From NCBI GenBank assembly GCA_025093985.1, contig JACAAK010000013.1:124001-188000 (forward strand): 64,000 bases of DNA. Direction: 5' to 3'. The notes beneath the pieces were generated by a model. The model made no database searches and was not told where the DNA came from. It saw nothing but the letters and a program-made list of their open reading frames with translations. This document shows, one piece after another, positions 12,708-23,458 of the stretch. Origin of the DNA: Calvatia gigantea. Its lineage: Eukaryota; Basidiomycota; Agaricomycetes; Agaricales; Lycoperdaceae. Numbering within the stretch: the first letter of the stretch is position 1; each line of letters opens with the position of its first letter. The position numbers and the translations under genes are program-made.

Positions 12708-13697
12708 TCATGCCTCAGGAAGCTCATTGAAGTCTCTGTTCACTACTGCAGCAGCGAGTGCTTTTTTAGTGGTGGTGATGAGGAACTTTCCTTCGTTGGA
12801 ACACACTAAGAAGACGGGTGAGTGGCTTCATCTGTCTTGCCGGATAGGGACTGGGATGCCATTGTATGGGAAGTCAGTGGTAGTGGAGCTGTCCCAGTAG
12901 TTCTTGACTATCGAGTTCCAATAGTGTTGGTCCTTTTCTTGTCCTGGCAATACAGTGCAGAATCTTGCGGGTGGAAGAAAAACCGATACAAGTTGCAGTG
13001 GTGTGATGGCTTTTATGAAATGGTGGAGGGCGTTGACTTCTTCTTTCATTGAAACTGTGGTTTCCTCATTCATGGGGGTATCAGCGCGGGTTGGCGGTGT
13101 AGGGTTGATGGTGTCATGTAGTTCGGAAAGGGTGATATGAGTTCTGTCAACCAAGGTGTTGATGTCAGGGTCTTCATTTGACTTGTCTCTTCCAAGTAGT
13201 TTCATGGCTATATCGGCGAGTTCTAGGAATATGTTGGCGATGTTGAGGTGGTTAAAGACCTCAAGGCCCAAATCGATTCGGCTCTGGAGTCCTTGGACAT
13301 GATCTTTTTCGTTAGGGGTGAGGGTGGACTGGTCTAGTACTTGAAAGATGGCAGGAATATGTTGGTTGGTGGAGAAGGAGGCATTGGTGAATCCAGCGTA
13401 CATGTTGGCGAAGGTGATGCAAGCAGTAGCGAGGGTAATGTGCTGGTTTACTACCAGTCGTTTGTTCTGGGCAGTAATGTTTTCAATTTTGCTGTTGGTT
13501 GCCTTGTCAACGTCTTTGAGCAAGGCTTCAAAGAGTCCTTGTGCAGGGGACAGTGTTTTAGCAAGATTGAAACGGGTTCTCTGGGAGGCAGGTGCTCAGC
13601 TGTTGCCTGGTTTGGGGAATGGGAGGGAGGAGATTCTGGTGGGTGTGGGGTGAATGAGGGAGTCGATAGCGATGTGGTTAGATTGGGAGGCAGGCAT
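12708..13697 (-). pseudogene. G3 ORF3: best copy of the family's third ORF
   Basis: An unrecognised protein of about 329 codons encoded in sense after pol. ATG at 13697 follows the pol TAA (13704-13706) by 6 nt in the same frame; the stop is at 12708-12710, just before the PPT. Residues 1-45 are Pro/Ser-rich. Most of the rest is predicted helical with repeated hydrophobic/charged patterns. A conserved block FCTVLPGQEKDQHYW lies near residues 245-260, and an NEGKFLITTTKKALAAAV-like stretch near the C-terminus. Two TGA codons interrupt it (near 13590 and 12830). There is no signal peptide, membrane helix, zinc knuckle or protease motif. Four copies are conserved in length and order, so the ORF was once under selection. 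Function unknown. Confidence 0.78.
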
Positions 13698-13703
13698 GTC
13701 TGT

Positions 13704-16700
13704 TTAGTTTTTCTGTCTGGGTTGCTTGTTTGATGCTTTTTTGTGTTTTCTGCCCCCTCTTTTATGGGTATCCTCCAGATGCCTTTTTAAGTAGTCTTTT
13801 ATGGCATTTTTAGTGTTTTCCAGGTTAGACTCCGCTGTCCACATATCTTCTTCATTGCTGTATCCCTTCCAGTGGACCAGGAATTGATAACCCCTTCCTT
13901 GTTTTCATCATCTGCGGATTTCATCTACTTCATATTCTTCTTCATTGTTGATGATCACTGGGTTGAGTGCTGATGGTTGTTCTTGACTCAGGAACTCTGC
14001 CTGGTGTGCTGGTGTCAGGAGCTGTTCATTGAATACATCATGGATGGCCCATCTGTCTGGCAGCTTCAGCCGATATACTGCTTCCCCTATCTTTTCCTTA
14101 ATAAGGAAAGGTCCATACCATTTTTGGCCTAGCTTCTTTGATGATTGATTGGTATGGATATTGGTGTTTTCTAACCATACTTTATCTTCTATTTGATACA
14201 TGCTGGTATGGATTCTACTGCGGTCATGTTGCTGTTTCATCTTTTCTTGGTATGTCCATAGTGCTGATGAGGTGTTGTCTTGGGCGCGCTGTAGTTGTTC
14301 CAGGAATGCTGTGGCGACAGGATTGTTCGTTGTTGGCTCATTCTTGCCTTTCCATGGATTCCTTCCATAGTTTAGGAAAAATGGCGCCTCCTGTGTCCCT
14401 CCATGTCGTTTGTTATTGTACTGAAATTCTGTGATAGGGAGCCACTCCACCCAGTCGTCTTGGTCATAGTTGCAGTATAGGCAGATGTAGGTTTCTACTT
14501 CTCTGTTGATGTGTTTGGTTTGTCCATCTGTTTGCAGATGGTATGCCGTTGATAGATTTCATTCGATGCTGAGTCCCTTGAACAACTCCTTGGTGAATTC
14601 TGATGTGAATTGAGGTCCTCAGTTGCTAAGTACTTTCCTCAGGCAGTCCGTGTAGCTTCCATATTTCGTCTCAGTATATCCTTGCAATGTCCTTTGATGA
14701 CGCATCTGTAGTTGTTGCTGAGAGTCATATCATTTTTGTAAAGTGGTCCACAATGACTAATATCACGTCCTTTCCTTTAGACTCTGGCAGTGGTCCGATC
14801 ATGTCGATACTGATTTCTTCCCAAGGTCCATTTGGTATTGGGAGGGGATGTAGTGGCAATTTGAGCGGTGTTGTCCTAGATTTGTTCCTTTGACAGGCTT
14901 GGCATCCTCAGGATGTATCTCTTTATGTCCTTTCATATTGATGGCCACCAGTAGTCCCAGCTGATTAGTTCCATCATCCTGTGTTGTCCTGGGTGTCCTG
15001 TGTCTGGGGTATCGTGATACTGGACTAGGATTTCTTCTCATAGTTTCTGATCAGGTGGAACATATGCACTATTCTGTCTGTAGATTATTCCGCCATCTTT
15101 GGTAAGTTGGGATCCTTGCTTCTTTAGCTCAGTTAGGACTATTGTTTCTCGTTGGGTCCAGTTTCAAATTCAGTTCTAGGAAGTTTGGTTCGATGAATAG
15201 TTCCGCTCGTAGAAGTACCGTGCTGTCTGTGCCTTCCATCTGTAGCCAGCTTTCCCTGATCATGGTGACTAGTTTATCTTCTTGTTCTTCTGGCATTTGG
15301 TGGATTCAGGATAGTAGGTCGGCTTTTGTGTTTGTTTTCCCTGGTATGTGTTGTAGCGTGAAGTCATAGTCTTGCAGTCACAGATACCACCGTGCTTGTC
15401 GCCCATTTAGTTTCTGTGGCTCTTGGTAATACTTCAGGTTTTCATGGTCCGTCCAGATCTTGAATCATTCTTCAGCATCCAAGAGGTAATGTCTCCATTC
15501 CTTCAGGGCATGGACAATGGCTAGCAATTCTTTGTCATATATTTCATAGTTTCGTTCTGCTGGTGACAGGGTTCGTGATGTGAAAGCAATGGGGTGCCAT
15601 TTTTCCTCTTGTAGCTGTAAAAGTACCCCCCCTAATGCATAGTCTGATGCATCGACTTCTACTCTGAATTGGCCGTGTCTTTGTGGTAGTGTCAAGACAG
15701 GCTCTTCGGTGATACGTTTCTTGAGTTGGTTGAATGAGTCTTGGTGCTCTTGCATCCATTCCCATGTGGTTGCTCCTTTGAGTTTGTTTAGGGGTCCTGT
15801 GATTGTGCTAAAGTTTTTGATGAAACATTGATAATAATTTGCAAAACCCAGAAACCTCTCTATTCCCTTGGTGTTCTTGGGTTTGGGCCATTCCCATACC
15901 AATTTTACTTTGTCCTCTTCCATTTCAATTCGTCCATGTCCTACCTGAACTCCTAACATTGGGATCTCTTCTGCATCGAAGATGCACTTGGTCCGTTTGA
16001 AGCATAGATTGTACTGGGCTGCTCATTCTAGAAATTGTACTGTCCGTTCCTTTAGTTGCTCCTTAGTGTCTCCCGGGATGGCAAAGTCGTCCATATAGTT
16101 TATGATGTCCCTGTTTTGTAAGAGGTCGTGGAAGATGCTTGTCATCATTCTGGTGAACATCCCCGGAGAGTTGCTTAGGCCAAAATACATGACTGTCAGC
16201 TTGAAGAGTCCTTCATTGGTGAGGAAGGCAGCTTTCCATTCGTTTCCTTCTTTGATCCTGACATTGTTGTATCCCCAGATATGTAATGTCCAGCTTATTG
16301 AAGTATTTTGCTTTTCCAAGCTTGTCGATTACTTCACCAATTCTTGGCAGCGGTGTTTTGTCTTTGACCACCACTTTGTTTAGCTGTCTGTAGTCCTGGA
16401 TCAGCCTTTTGGATCCGTCTTTCTTCGGGATGAAGAATGTTGGTACTGCATATGGGGATTTCAATGGCCGTATTCGTCCTGATTCTAGGTTTTCCTTGAT
16501 GAATGACTTGAGTTTGTCTTGCTTCTTAACCATCATGTTGTATGTCCCTGCACTTATTTCTTTTGGGGTGTCCTCTGTTAAGATTATCTCGTGGTCCCAT
16601 TTGGTTCGTTCTGGGAGCTTGTCAAATGTTGTTTTGTTGAATAAGTGCATGAATGGTTGTACATAGTCTGGTAGGTCTTCCGGTTTGGTCAGGTCTGGCT

Positions 16701-17178
16701 CGTCTTCTTCTTCCCATAGGTCCTCCATGGTAGCTATGTTTCGTAGTTTTTCAGTGATAGGGATGTTCTGATGGGGGAATTGGCAGCCTGGTGGACACCG
16801 GGTGAACTTGATTTCTCCATTGTTCCAGTCTACTTCTGGGTTGTGTTTGACTAGCCAATCGTGTCCTAGGAAGACTTCTGCTCTGTCCTGTAGTTGTATG
16901 ACTGAGGCCTCAATTTGTTCCTTATGTCCCTGGATGTCAATGTTGATCATGGTGGTCTCTGTTACTTTTCCACCTTGGTTAGGTGTTCCATCTGCATTTA
17001 GTACCATTATTTGTCGTTCCAATTTCCGGGTAGGAAGTCCCTCTTCATCTACCAATTTCTTGCTGATGCTGCTGGTTGTACACCCTGAGTCTACGATGGT
17101 GTTGACTGTTATCTCTTTCCCTGCCATTTGTATTTTTCCTTTTAAATTCAGTTCACGCTTTCTTCTCTGAGGAATCAT
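13704..17178 (-). pseudogene. pol: G3 pol: protease, RT, RNase H, integrase, chromodomain
   Basis: Starts MIPQRRKREL at 17178, the first ATG after the gag stop (53 nt gap). Protease: VDSGCTTSS (about 17080) and LGHDWLVKHNPEVDW. RT: FFIPKKDGSKRLIQDYR (about 16400), a frame break near 16270 and active site YMDDF (about 16090). RNase H: VEVDASDYALGG (about 15650) to [18 protein letters not shown] (about 15500). Integrase runs about 15080-13990, with catalytic regions degraded by stops, and ends in an NIHTNQSSKKLGQKWYG-type SH3-like tail. A chromodomain follows at about 13905-13790 (VHWKGYSNEEDMW). It ends at TAA 13704-13706. Only a modest number of stops and shifts. Confidence 0.92.
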
Positions 17179-17231
17179 GTAGAATTTGTCTAATATCCTA
17201 GATACAAGTTTTTTGACTCTTGAGGTAGCGC

Positions 17232-17863
17232 CTACTCAGAGTCTTCAGAAAAATCCTTTTCTTCTTTGTCAGTAGCCTCTTCTATTCCTCAGACTTGGAT
17301 CTTCTTGGGTGCAGTGCAGGCTTTGGCTATGTGCCCCTTTTTTCCGCAGTTGTAGCATGTTAACCCCTTGGGCTTTTTGCAATCCTTGGCGATGTGGCCA
17401 AAAATGCCACAGTTGTAGCACTTTGGCTTTCCTTTGTCATTAAAGATGTGACACCTGCTTCCTATCTCCATGGGCTCACCCATTCCTCTGTAGGTGGTAC
17501 CAGTGTTCGTCTTCCTGTCTCCTTGGTATTTGGATGCCTCGTATCCTTGTCCGATGGACAATATGGCTTCTTTCCATTCTGCATATGTGTCTGGCCTGGC
17601 TGAGGGTGGGTAGCCTGTGATCGTATGTATGATGTCTTGTTGGGCATTCTTCCTAAGTAGGAATATCGCATGCTTGCTATCAGTCTTGGCTTTGCTTTTC
17701 AGTACTTCAAATTCAATTATGTAGTTGGCAGTGTTTCAGTTCCCTTGTTTGAATTTTTCGATCTGCCACTCCGCTTTGCTGTTCAAAGCGTCATCTGAGA
17801 AGGTTCTTCTAAATTCCTCAGAGAAGACCTTCGTTCTCTGTATTTGTCCGGGTTCGAGCTCAT
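17232..17863 (-). pseudogene. gag: G3 gag with internal deletion
   Basis: Begins MSSNPDKYRE as in the other gags, then near 17832 jumps directly to the capsid part (VFSEEFRRTFSDD), so about 500 bp of the N-terminal acidic region and early capsid are missing. Two zinc knuckles remain ([28 protein letters not shown]; about 17420-17330), and the stop is TAG at 17232-17234. A copy this deleted would need Gag from another element to move. Confidence 0.88.
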
Positions 17864-17929
17864 ATACTAGCTTCTGGGTTGTTTCTGTTCAGGCCTGTTT
17901 CAGCCTACTCCTTGCAAGGTGAGGTGGGG

Positions 17930-17940
17930 ATGCTTAACCA
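17930..17940 (-). promoter_or_regulatory. G3 primer-binding site (self-primed type)
   Basis: The minus strand reads TGGTTAAGCAT, 2 nt inside the LTR end, identical to G2. It pairs with the LTR self-primer block. Confidence 0.75.
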
Positions 17941-17942
17941 AA

Positions 17943-18250
17943 TGTTACAACCTTAGTCTGAGTGAACCTCAGGTTGCAACTTAGGCTAAGACTTGAGGGC
18001 GAGTAAGGGGAGAGGAACTTAAGTGTTTAAGCATACCAAATACAAGAGTATGTATGTATGCTTAAATATGGAAGAGACATCCAGTTGAATGGATGGAGAT
18101 AGCTACATGAAATGTCCAATGACTATGGCATGGTAGTTATGAGTCAGAGCTCGGAGATCGCACAGGCAGGAATAGCTGAAACAGGTACACAGGAGATTGG
18201 AATGTAGATGAAGTAAGGAATGTGATATGATCGGTGAAAGGTTCACAACA
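17943..18250 (-). repeat. G3 5' LTR
   Basis: 308 bp. On the minus strand a TATTTAAGCATAC TATA-like box is followed about 33 bp later by ATGCTTAAACA, the transcript start and self-primer by analogy with other copies. Part of this LTR is repeated at 21720-21968 by the tandem duplication. Confidence 0.95.
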
Positions 18251-18573
18251 ACACCCTTCTTTTTGCCTTTGCCCTTGCCATAAGGACACTAGTGGTGTTT
18301 CTTCTCCTCACCTTCTCCTCTGGACAGCTTTTGCTGTTGCTGTTGCTGCTGCTGGGGCTTCTTCTGCCCCTGGGGTTGCTGCTGGCCTTGTGGCCACTGT
18401 CCACCCTACTGCTGGCTATGCTGCTGCTGCTGTTGCCCACCCCCTTGATGTGGGGTAAAGTACACTCATTGTGTATGGGTAGTCTGGGAAGAGGAGTAAG
18501 TAGCAATGATGCTACTGTGGGCCTTGTCCCAAGTTAAATTATAAAGGGACATATTGGATGTAAGGAGTATCTG
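18251..18573 (-). pseudogene. gag: K1 gag-region remnant (5' part), Q-rich
   Basis: Continuation of K1 gag after G3 (ACACC duplication). The minus strand encodes a Gln/Gly-rich stretch (YFTPHQGGGQQQQQHSQQ, then further Q runs and a KGKGKKKG basic end), interrupted by TGA/TAG where Trp is likely. The copy at 21969-22291 is a duplication. It ends at the H1 insertion point (ATCTG). Confidence 0.72.
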
Positions 18574-19098
18574 TGTTATGAACTTGTGTATTTACTTAGA
18601 TAATACAAGTTCTAGAACACTCTTAGACTAGAACATACCTAGACTATGCCTAGAACTTAATAGACATAAATAGCACAGCTTATGTCATAATTCAAAGTTG
18701 TACCACTTTGAAGTCATACCACTTTTAAATACCATATATAGACATGTAACATACAAATATAGTACAATACAGTAGCATACCACTGTAGTATATAAACCCC
18801 TCAACTTGACCAGTAGACGGCATCATTTCTACTTGGTTAGGTGGAGACTCAATCTATAACTCTTAACACTCTCTTATACTCTGCTCTTAAGTCATTGCTT
18901 CTAAACTATTAAGTGTACTCTATAAGATGTTAAGGAGTTATACTCTGAGGATAGACCTCTGATCATTAGACTTAAGAATATCCAAAGTAGTTGTATTACT
19001 TTGTCTATTCTTTGAGCCTTTGAGAAGGAGTCCCCTTTGATATCATCTACATGATAGATATCGGGTCAGCTTAGTAATAAGCCAATCTCACTATAACA
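18574..19098 (+). repeat. H1 5' LTR (duplication copy 1)
   Basis: 525 bp, TGTTATGAAC...CTATAACA. TATA box TATATAAA at 18789-18796. The predicted transcript start and self-primer block ATCATTTCTACTT is at 18822-18834, 33 bp downstream. Related LTRs: 22292-22816, 29239-29784 and 32079-32625. Confidence 0.92.
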
Positions 19099-19100
19099 TT

Positions 19101-19113
19101 AAGTAGAAACAAT
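19101..19113 (+). promoter_or_regulatory. H1 primer-binding site, copy 1 (self-primed type)
   Basis: AAGTAGAAACAAT, 2 nt after the LTR. It is fully complementary to the block ATTGTTTCTACTT in the H solo LTR at 29239-29784 and 11-12 of 13 to the H1 LTR copies, the differences being transitions. Confidence 0.72.
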
Positions 19114-19740
19114 CCTTCTCCAAGGCTAGGAGTCGTTACTGTTGCTGTTTCAGTGCCCACAACTGCCAAATAGAAGTCTATTGGGCAAGCTTCCTATATT
19201 CTTCAGAATATAAGAAGATGACAGATTAGACTTGCATTAGGGGCTAGTGTGGATTAGCCTACACCTTCTCTTGTTGGCTAAATTCTGGTAACTCAGTAGG
19301 ATTAACACCCCAATGGAAACTGGAGACTAGTGTAGACCACACTAGGATAAAATAAACAAGTGCCTAACAGAGCTAAATCTGTAACAAGAGTCTGTTGCCT
19401 GATCAGATAAAAATCAGAAGTAGAGCTAGGAATAGTTGTTGAGTAAAGTTAATAAGACCTGATTCTAGAATTAGAATAGGGTGAACAACAACTTAGTTGG
19501 GTAAACAGTAAGACTGGCTTCTAGAAGAGAAGAGGCAACCAAAGCTCTAGAATAGTACTAAGTCCTGGAAAGGTGACTATTTGGGTTATTGTCTTGAGGA
19601 AGAAATAATCCTTGTGCAAAAACAGAACATCTGAATATAGAAGCTATTCAGAAGAGTTCAAGCACAAAAATAGTAAGTACAATTGGTAAACTGAAACATT
19701 TATCTAGGAAAATCAAAATGAAAATCATTAAATTGCTACA
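19114..19740 (+). other. H1 untranslated leader, copy 1
   Basis: About 630 bp between PBS and gag with no sustained reading frame. The same leader occurs at 22832-23458 and, inverted, at 31440-32063, so it is a conserved part of the H element and the likely location of packaging signals. No specific motif was recognised. Confidence 0.6.
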
Positions 19741-21474
19741 ATGGCTGAGAAAGAAGAATTATATAGTCCATCTCTCAGTAAAACAGTCTGGAGATATAAA
19801 GGACAAGACCCCCACTGGTTATACAATTTCAAAGGACAACCAAGAAGAGTATCAAGTCACAGACAAGATATCCTCAATGAGGAATATAGAGAATTCAAGA
19901 GAACTCAATTCGCCACATTATGTCAACAAATCACTACAGGAACAAGCTCTGGAAGAGATACCCCATACAGATCTGACAGAGAACAGTCTAAGGGAAAAGA
20001 CCCTCAAAGAAGTCAGAAACCTAGTACTACAGTACCTCCACCCAGAGAACCACAACCAGTTCCACCTGTTGCCTCAACTTCTCAATCCGTATATATACCG
20101 AGAGTTGAGCCAAGTATTCCAAGAGGAATTGGACAACATCGACAATATTAATCTAGCCCTTATCTGCCAACCACTACTGAAACAAGAGGATTATTGCGTG
20201 ATACAGGAGATTAAACAGGAAACTCACCTACTGAAAGAGCTTATAGGGATCTTCAACAAGCAGAAAATTCGGACATCTTGGACCCTGAATTTGATAAGAA
20301 TAGAGGAAACTTATCCCCACTCATTAGCAGACCAAGAACCCCAGTTCTTGAACAGCTGACCACTCAATGAATCTCTGCAATCCTTCCTATCCAACAAACA
20401 ACTAGTTTTTCTACTATCAAACTGTCAGGAAGAAATACTCCTCCTCCAACAACATCCCAATTACCAGGAATTAATCCACTAGTACAACCACCAACAACAG
20501 GAAGCATGGCTGCAGTACAACCAGGATATACCCTCAAATATCCAAAGCCAGAAAGATACTATGGAGATCCAAACCAGTATAGATCATGGATATCTAGCAT
20601 CAATCTCTACTTCAATTCATTCGGAGTCACCCAAGACAGAGAAAAGTGAAATTATGCCTTGGGATTACTTAAAGGAGCAGCTTTGGCTTGGAGACATAAT
20701 TACATCGAAACCCATCAAACAGGAGCACAGCATACCTGGGATGAGTTTAAAGAAGCATTGGAACAAGGATTCGCACCAGCTCAACAAACTCATAAAGCTA
20801 AACAAAATCTCAGAAACCTTAGACAGAATGGACAATATATCAAGAAATACATCTCAGAGTTCTCTATTCTATCATCACAAGCAGGACTTACTACAGATAA
20901 CACTGCTGTCCAAGCATACTTCACTCAAGGACTGGATCCAGCAGTCAGACATGAGGCCCTCAGATCTAATCCAACCACAATTGCCAATTGGAAAAATGCT
21001 GCTAGAGGAGCTTACAGAATCATTGTGGACCAGCAGCAATATATCACTTCTTCCAAATCTAAATTCAGAAGAAGCAAACCCGGAAGAAATAACATCAAAC
21101 CCAGATATCAGAATATCAAATCCCAGCCCTTCACCACCCAATTTAAATGAAGTGAACATGACATGGACATCGACAGAATCATGGAATCCATTAGCACAAT
21201 TGACTTCTATAATGACAAATCAGAATCAGAAGAAGAAGTCGACTACAATGGATTAGAAGACAAAGAATCAGAAGGAATTGACAAAGAAGGAATCTTCCAA
21301 CTGATTAAATGAAGAAGCACAAACAAAGAACATCAAGCCCTCAAACACATTGTCAATAATGTCCTCACAGATGAACAAAGAGCAGCTCTCTGAGCAGGAG
21401 AATGCTTTTTCTGCCAAAAGAAGGGCCATTTCATATGAGATTGTAAGGAGCAGAAGGTTTACCTTAATGCCAGA
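19741..21474 (+). pseudogene. gag: H1 gag, copy 1, cut by the duplication junction
   Basis: Same as 23459-25342 as far as 21474. ATG 19741 in a good context (ACAATGG). The capsid region LKGAALAWRHNYIETH to TQGLDPAVRHEALRS is at about 20660-20960. The CCHC knuckle region CFFCQKKGHFI lies near 21410. In-frame stops include 20149-20151, 20647 and 21148. It is replaced after 21474 by G3 sequence. Confidence 0.85.
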
Positions 21475-22291
21475 TGTCTGGCCTGGCTGAGGGTGGGTAG
21501 CCTGTGATCGTATGTATGATGTCTTGTTGGGCATTCTTCCTAAGTAGGAATATCGCATGCTTGCTATCAGTCTTGGCTTTGCTTTTCAGTACTTCAAATT
21601 CAATTATGTAGTTGGCAGTGTTTCAGTTCCCTTGTTTGAATTTTTCGATCTGCCACTCCGCTTTGCTGTTCAAAGCGTCATCTGAGAAGGTTCTTCTAAA
21701 TTCCTCAGAGAAGACCTACTTAGTAAGGGGAGAGGAACTTAAGTAGTTAAGCATACCAAATACAAGAGTATGTATGTATGCTTAAATACAGAAGAGAATC
21801 CAGTTGAATGGATGGGGATAGCTACATGAAATGTCCAATGACTATGGCATGGTAGTATGAGTCAGAGCTCGGAGATCGCACAGGCAGGAATAGCTGAAAC
21901 AGGTACACAGGAGATTGGAATGTAGATGAAGTAAGGAATGTGATATGATCGGTGAAAGGTTCACAACAACACCCTTCTTTTTGCCTTTGCCCTTGCCATA
22001 AGGACACTAGTGGTGTTTCTTCTCCTCACCTTCTCCTCTGGACAGCTTTTGCTGTTGCTGTTGCTGCTGCTGGGGCTTCTTCTGCCCCTGGGGTTGCTGC
22101 TGGCCTTGTGGCCACTGTCCACCCTACTGCTGGCTATGCTGCTGCTGCTGTTGCCCACCCCCTTGATGTGGGGTAAAGTACACTCATTGTGTATGGGTAG
22201 TCTGGGAAGAGGAGTAAGTAGCAATGATGCTACTGTGGGCCTTGTCCCAAGTTAAATTATAAAGGGACATATTGGATGTAAGGAGTATCTG

Positions 22292-22816
22292 TGTTATGAA
22301 CTTGTGTATTTACTTAGATAATACAAGTTCTAGAACACTCTTAGACTAGAACATACCTAGACTATGCCTAGAACTTAATAGACATAAATAGCACAGCTTA
22401 TGTCATAATTCAAAGTTGTACCACTTTGAAGTCATACCACTTTTAAATACCATATATAGACATGTAACATACAAATATAGTACAATACAGTAGTATACCA
22501 CTGTAGTATATAAACCCCTCAACTTGACCAGTAGACGGCATCGTTTCTACTTGGTTAGGTGGAGACTCAATCTATAACTCTTAACACTCTCTTATACTCT
22601 GCTCTTAAGTCGTTGCTTCTAAACTATTAAGCATACTCTATAAGATGTTAAGGAGTTATACTCTGAGGATAGACCTCTGATCATTAGACTTAAGAATATC
22701 CAAAGTAGTTGTATTACTTTGTCTATTCTTTGAGCCTTTGAGAAGGAGTCCCCTTTGATATCATCTACATGATAGATATCGGGTCAGCTTAGTAATAAGC
22801 CAATCTCACTATAACA
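22292..22816 (+). repeat. H1 5' LTR (duplication copy 2)
   Basis: Copy of 18574-19098. Its self-primer block reads ATCGTTTCTACTT (22540-22552), 12 of 13 complementary to the PBS; the CpG here is a TpG/CpA site in other copies. Confidence 0.92.
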
Positions 22817-22818
22817 TT

Positions 22819-22831
22819 AAGTAGAAACAAT
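22819..22831 (+). promoter_or_regulatory. H1 primer-binding site, copy 2
   Basis: AAGTAGAAACAAT with a 2-nt spacer after the LTR, as in copy 1. Confidence 0.72.
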
Positions 22832-23458
22832 CCTTCTCCAAGGCTAGGAGTCGTTACTGTTGCTGTTTCAGTGCCCACAACTGCCAAATAGAAGTCTATT
22901 GGGCAAGCTTCCTATATTCTTCAGAATATAAGAAGATGACAGATTAGACTTGCATTAGGGGCTAGTGTGGATTAGCCTACACCTTCTCTTGTTGGCTAAA
23001 TTCTGGTAACTCAGTAGGATTAACACCCCAATGGAAACTGGAGACTAGTGTAGACCACACTAGGATAAAATAAACAAGTGCCTAACAGAGCTAAATCTGT
23101 AACAAGAGTCTGTTGCCTGATCAGATAAAAATCAGAAGTAGAGCTAGGAATAGTTGTTGAGTAAAGTTAATAAGACCTGATTCTAGAATTAGAATAGGGT
23201 GAACAACAACTTAGTTGGGTAAACAGTAAGACTGGCTTCTAGAAGAGAAGAGGCAACCAAAGCTCTAGAATAGTACTAAGTCCTGGAAAGGTGACTATTT
23301 GGGTTATTGTCTTGAGGAAGAAATAATCCTTGTGCAAAAACAGAACATCTGAATATAGAAGCTATTCAGAAGAGTTCAAGCACAAAAATAGTAAGTACAA
23401 TTGGTAAACTGAAACATTTATCTAGGAAAATCAAAATGAAAATCATTAAATTGCTACA
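22832..23458 (+). other. H1 untranslated leader, copy 2
   Basis: Duplicate of 19114-19740; no coding frame is supported. Confidence 0.6.

Larger units (their letters stand above)
12382..18250 (-). mobile_element. G3: Ty3/gypsy chromodomain element with both LTRs
   Basis: 5869 bp, flanked by ACACC duplications (12377-12381; 18251-18255). Minus-strand order: 5' LTR 17943-18250, PBS, gag with an internal deletion, pol, ORF3, PPT, 3' LTR 12382-12689. It keeps many more CpG sites than G1, G2 and G4 and has the best-preserved pol and ORF3 of its family, so it is younger. It inserted into K1 gag. Confidence 0.95.
7297..18573 (-). mobile_element. K1: Ty1/copia element, split by G3 insertion
   Basis: On the minus strand the order is gag, protease, integrase, RT, RNase H, PPT, 3' LTR; integrase before RT marks Ty1/copia. 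G3 (12382-18250) inserted into gag with ACACC duplications. The 3' LTR is truncated against G2, and the 5' end is lost at the H1 insertion at 18574 (ATCTG before it). CpG is almost absent, and the RT catalytic motif is mutated. Confidence 0.88.
17588..21474. repeat. Tandem segmental duplication, copy 1 (3887 bp)
   Basis: This unit covers the end of G3 (gag start, PBS, 5' LTR), the K1 gag scrap and the first part of H1 (LTR, leader, gag). The next copy, 21475-25192, matches it almost base for base; the junction at 21474/21475 jumps from H gag to G3 gag. The unit spans three different elements, so the duplication is a genomic event later than all three insertions. Confidence 0.93.

Noticed and set aside
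17178..17232. A slippery heptamer at the G gag-pol junction
   Set aside because: GGATTTT near the gag end leads into an immediate stop in the pol frame; pol starts better at the downstream ATG.
18292..18537. Plus-strand Leu-rich 81-codon ORF (also 22010-22255)
   Set aside because: It is the antisense shadow of the Q-rich copia gag tract on the minus strand.
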